The notes beneath the pieces were generated by a model, which did no database searches, was not told the DNA's origin, and saw nothing but the letters and a program-made list of their open reading frames with translations. Positions 46,764 through 48,890 of a stretch of DNA of 48,890 nucleotides are shown one piece after another. The position numbers were made by a program, and so were the translations under genes. Positions within the stretch are counted from its first letter, which is position 1, and every line of letters starts with the position of its first letter. The stretch is from a virus: IMG/VR virus record IMGVR_UViG_3300033999_000086, positions 1 through 48,890 of that record. One strand, written 5' to 3'.

Positions 46764-47797
46764 ACTTTTTCACCGTCCCTTAGTTTTCTACACCAAGAGC
46801 TAAATTCTTTAAATAGCATCTGTGAATCTTTATCAACTCCATATTTTTCAGCGTATTCATTGAATCTCTTTTTTGCCATATATTCATTTCCAGTAAGTTC
46901 AATAATGTAGTCAATTTCAAGGTCATCAAAGAATTCTTGAATATTATACTCTTCTTTCTGTTTTTCTTTTTTCTTTATGTACTTAATAACATTTGGATCT
47001 TCGTTTAAGTAGCTTTCAAACTTAGTTCCAAAAAGCGTTACAGGTCGTAGGTAAATTTCTTCTTTTTCACCTTTCCATAATAGCGTTTTATTGTCAATTA
47101 CTTTCTTAAAATCTTCCAATCTAAATCCTTCATTCCATCGTGCTCTAATCAACTCTCTTGTTTTTGGAGTAGTATCTCTGTATTGTTTTCCAGTCTTTTC
47201 GTTCAAGTATTCGATTATTTCTTTGTAAGGAATTTGCTCTGTTTTTTGATTTTTCTCGTTCTTGACTATATATGTATTATTATTTCTATTATTATTATCT
47301 CTATTATTAATTACATTGGAGTTTTTAATGTTCAAGTTCTCTAATTTCTTATGATCCAGTTCTTTATTTTTTAAAGAACTAGGATTTAAGTACTTTGGTT
47401 CATTTTCTTCTGAATTAATTTGCTTCAAATACTCTCGCCTATTAGCTTTCCCTTTTTCAAGTATATTTCTAATTAAATTCTCATCGCTTGTTATTCTAAA
47501 AAATTTCTTAGCAGGAACTCCATTAATAGACGTTTCTATCAGTTTTAAATCAGATAGAATTTGCAATGATTTTTTTTGTTGAAAATAAGAGTATCCTGTG
47601 TTTAGTTCAATCATTTTAGAAGTTTCGTAAAACCAGCCATCATTAGTTTGCCCAAGTTCTTCAAAATAACTTTGTTTTGAGATTAGTTCTCCAAATATAA
47701 GAGCTGTTTGAGGTCCCAAAGCATTTATAAGATATTTATTCACTACTATACTTCCACCATCACTTTTTAATAGATCTGCTAAAATACTCAGTGACAT
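46760..47797 (-). CDS. replication initiator (winged helix, Phg_2220_C-like)
   Basis: A 345-residue protein. Residues 20-105 are a winged-helix domain (ETSKMIELNTGYSYFQQKKS, LQILSDLKLIETSINGVPAK). A polar, Asn-rich linker (NVINNRDNNNRNNNTYIV) is followed by a conserved phage C-terminal domain (EIIEYLNEKTGKQYRDTTPK, ELIRARWNEGFRLEDFKKVI, LRPVTLFGTKFESYLNE). It resembles DnaD/O-type initiators that load DnaB. The linker is encoded by an ATT/AAT-rich tract near 47275-47320 that could be an origin unwinding site, as in lambda O. The 47799 gene encodes a related winged-helix domain. Confidence 0.82.
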   Translation of the reverse strand: MSLSILADLLKSDGGSIVVNKYLINALGPQTALIFGELISKQSYFEELGQTNDGWFYETSKMIELNTGYSYFQQKKSLQILSDLKLIETSINGVPAKKFFRITSDENLIRNILEKGKANRREYLKQINSEENEPKYLNPSSLKNKELDHKKLENLNIKNSNVINNRDNNNRNNNTYIVKNEKNQKTEQIPYKEIIEYLNEKTGKQYRDTTPKTRELIRARWNEGFRLEDFKKVIDNKTLLWKGEKEEIYLRPVTLFGTKFESYLNEDPNVIKYIKKKEKQKEEYNIQEFFDDLEIDYIIELTGNEYMAKKRFNEYAEKYGVDKDSQMLFKEFSSWCRKLRDGEKV

Positions 47798-47798
47798 T

Positions 47799-48134
47799 TT
47801 ATTTCATCTCCTCAAGAAATTTTTTTAGATTTTCATGTTTAATTCTAAAATAACGTCTTCTTGGTATGCCCATATTTTTCTGCTCTAATATTCCATTTTC
47901 GATTAACTTTTTTATACATCTTTCTTGTTTTTTTCGTTGTAATCCAGTCATTTCTTCAACTGTTTCAATTGTTTGAAAAAACCAGCCATTATCATCTGAA
48001 AAAGCTATTTCTGCTTCTGCAAAAGAAGATAGTAGTAAAGCAGTATCAGCATCAAACTTTTTTACAATTTTTTTATTCATAACAAAAAAACTATTTGAAA
48101 TTAGAATTTCTTTTACTAAATGTTTGACTGCCAT
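47799..48134 (-). CDS. winged-helix protein related to the initiator N-terminus
   Basis: A 111-residue protein starting MAVKHLVKEILISNSFFVMN; ATG 48134 has GGAGGT eight bases upstream. It aligns by eye with the N-terminal domain of the next gene: (A/T)-L-(L/I)-x-x-(S/E), DNGWFFQTIETVEEMTG, KKLIENGILEQKNMGIPRRR, YFRI. It lacks the C-terminal domain. It may regulate initiation or help bind the origin. Confidence 0.68.
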   Translation of the reverse strand: MAVKHLVKEILISNSFFVMNKKIVKKFDADTALLLSSFAEAEIAFSDDNGWFFQTIETVEEMTGLQRKKQERCIKKLIENGILEQKNMGIPRRRYFRIKHENLKKFLEEMK

Positions 48135-48153
48135 TTTTCTACCTCCATTATTT

Positions 48154-48438
48154 TTAATTTTCAAATGTTTGCCCATAATAAATATGTAATGGATCAAATC
48201 CCATTTTTGCAAGTTGATTTAATTCATTTGGATAATGATCACACATACATTCTTCAAGGTCCAAGCGAAGTTTAGCAAGATCTTCAAGAATATGATTAAA
48301 TTCTTTAGAAATATTACTAGTTTTGCCTTCTGAATTAGATATTTCAACATAAAGTTTAGTAAGTATTTCATGAATAAAATTTAGATATGCTCCTATTTTT
48401 ATATGTCTTTCCAGTATTAATCCCTCTTTCTTGCTCAT
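48154..48438 (-). CDS. hypothetical protein
   Basis: A 94-residue mostly helical protein with GGGAGGT eight bases before the ATG. It contains an amphipathic helix (AYLNFIHEILTKLYVEISNS), a second (FNHILEDLAKLRLDLEECMC), then DHYPNELNQLAKMGFDPLHI. No recognised family. It is the second gene of the early operon. Confidence 0.6.
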   Translation of the reverse strand: MSKKEGLILERHIKIGAYLNFIHEILTKLYVEISNSEGKTSNISKEFNHILEDLAKLRLDLEECMCDHYPNELNQLAKMGFDPLHIYYGQTFEN

Positions 48439-48466
48439 TCTGTTTACCTCCCATTTTATAAATAGT

Positions 48467-48622
48467 TTATTTTTCTTCTAAAGAAACATGATTTTCAATC
48501 CATTCATCAATAATTTCTCTTGTAAGCTGCCCCAGTGTTTTGTCTTTTTCTAATGCAATTTTCTTCAACTCTTTGAGCCATTCTTTATTTCCGTCAATCG
48601 CTATAAAAACTTTTTCTTTCAT
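48467..48622 (-). CDS. ribbon-helix-helix repressor-like protein
   Basis: A 51-residue protein read from ATG 48622, with GGGAGGTG seven bases upstream. The strand (EKVFIAIDGNKEWL) is followed by helix 1 (ELKKIALEKD) and helix 2 (TLGQLTREIIDEWIENH), the Arc/MetJ pattern. It is the first gene behind a perfect early promoter (48646-48673), divergent from the plus-strand small-RNA promoter, which fits an autoregulated switch protein. It is related in pattern to the 9674-9835 protein. Confidence 0.75.
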   Translation of the reverse strand: MKEKVFIAIDGNKEWLKELKKIALEKDKTLGQLTREIIDEWIENHVSLEEK

Positions 48623-48645
48623 TTTAGCACCTCCCTTCTATAAAT

Positions 48646-48673
48646 ATTATAACATTTTAATGTTTAATGTCAA
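48646..48673 (-). promoter_or_regulatory. early replication-operon promoter
   Basis: Minus-strand TTGACA (48673-48668), 16 bases, then TATAAT (48651-48646). TCAAG and CTTGA nine bases apart (48670-48688) overlap the -35 and could be an operator for a ribbon-helix-helix protein. It faces away from the small-RNA promoter at 48693-48721. Confidence 0.85.
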
Positions 48674-48692
48674 GTTATTTTTTCTTGAATAT

Positions 48693-48721
48693 TTGACTTT
48701 TGCATTATTTTGTGCTATAAT
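48693..48721 (+). promoter_or_regulatory. small-RNA promoter (A)
   Basis: Plus-strand TTGACT (48693-48698), 17 bases, TATAAT (48716-48721) with extended TGC. The -10 and following TATAAATG match the plus promoter at 9921-9950. Confidence 0.8.
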
Positions 48722-48727
48722 ATAAAT

Positions 48728-48808
48728 GTAGTAAAACAAGTGAAATGTCTTTAAACTTTTTGAATGGAGTAAAGAAGGGCTCCCAACCAAACTTTACTCC
48801 ATTTTTTA
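48728..48808 (+). ncRNA. predicted small RNA A
   Basis: A transcript of about 80 nt from the promoter at 48693-48721 to a perfect ten-base hairpin terminator (48765-48774 with 48792-48801, then TTTTTT). From 48732 it is nearly identical to small RNA B (7821 on): 30 identical bases, three substitutions (GAA against AGA region), then identity through the terminator. It converges on the 3' end of the RHH gene that crosses the contig join. Confidence 0.6.
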
Positions 48809-48890
48809 TTTTTATTTTTCATTAAAATACATCTTCAAAGCTTTATTAACTACAGCACTTAAACTTATGTCTTTTTCTTTTGCTTCATTG
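48765..48890. repeat. 187-bp perfect direct repeat, copy 1 (left part) and 65-base terminal redundancy
   Basis: 48765-48825 matches 7854-7914. The last 65 bases (48826-48890) equal positions 1-65 exactly, so the repeat continues at the window start when the contig is closed. The 65-base redundancy is the kind left by a circular assembly. Confidence 0.9.
48812..48890 (-). CDS. ribbon-helix-helix protein, copy 1 (C-terminal part)
   Basis: The stop codon lies at 48814-48812, and the frame continues to the right edge, encoding the end of the protein whose start is at 172. The last 65 bases duplicate positions 1-65, so only 48812-48825 add new sequence. Same product as described for 1-172. Confidence 0.75.
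   Translation of the reverse strand, partial: NEAKEKDISLSAVVNKALKMYFNEK

Noticed and set aside
1-48890. tRNA or rRNA genes
   Set aside because: I found no cloverleaf-like sequence or rRNA-like stretch in either strand by reading; a covariance search would be needed to exclude a degenerate tRNA.

Overview
The window is an AT-rich, tightly packed phage-type genome. Every protein gene I can support lies on the minus strand. The first 65 bases are repeated exactly as the last 65, so the contig looks like a closed circle of about 48,825 bp, and one small ribbon-helix-helix gene is split across the join. Strong AGGAGG-type ribosome sites, near-perfect TTGACA-17-TATAAT promoters and low GC point to a low-GC bacterial host (Bacillota or Thermotogota type). 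The sequence alone does not settle which. The virion genes describe a long-tailed siphovirus: lambda gpE-like capsid protein, SPP1-type portal and minor head protein, HK97 gp10-like neck protein, and a 1,722-residue TP901-type tape measure.

Reading down the minus strand, the layout is as follows. 48.6-40.8 kb: early operon with small DNA-binding proteins, winged-helix initiators, DnaB helicase, SSB, coiled-coil proteins and a MazG/DUF1599-like protein, closed by a terminator. 40.7-15.0 kb: late operon with ParB-like proteins, a glycosyltransferase-like protein, terminase, portal, head, tail, tape measure, Dit, a diversity-generating retroelement (DGR), tail tip and lysis genes, closed by a terminator. 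14.3-10.0 kb: second early block of small paralogous proteins and a RecT/Bet recombinase. 9.8-7.9 kb: small accessory genes. 7.6-0.2 kb: a distinct segment with a P4-type primase-helicase, an iteron-rich origin, several small genes, a tyrosine integrase, an excisionase-like protein and a TerS-like protein.

The clearest special system is the DGR at 20.5-22.9 kb. A reverse transcriptase with YMDD and GNYLSQ motifs lies beside a 112-bp template repeat. A matching variable repeat forms the 3' end of the neighbouring C-type-lectin-like gene. The two repeats differ at 23 positions and every difference falls on a template adenine (23 of 30 adenines changed, 82 of 82 other bases identical). This is the signature of adenine-specific mutagenic retrohoming, and it probably diversifies a receptor-binding protein at the tail tip.

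The second is the 0-7.9 kb segment. It has the gene inventory of a phage satellite (integrase, excisionase, primase-helicase, iteron origin, TerS-like protein). It is bounded by a perfect 187-bp direct repeat (7854-8040, and 48765 across the join to 126). Recombination between the copies would release circles of about 7.9 and 40.9 kb, so this may be a satellite-helper cointegrate, or two circles merged during assembly. Each repeat copy also carries the end of a predicted plus-strand small RNA. Predicted small RNAs are the only plus-strand transcription units I can support in the window.
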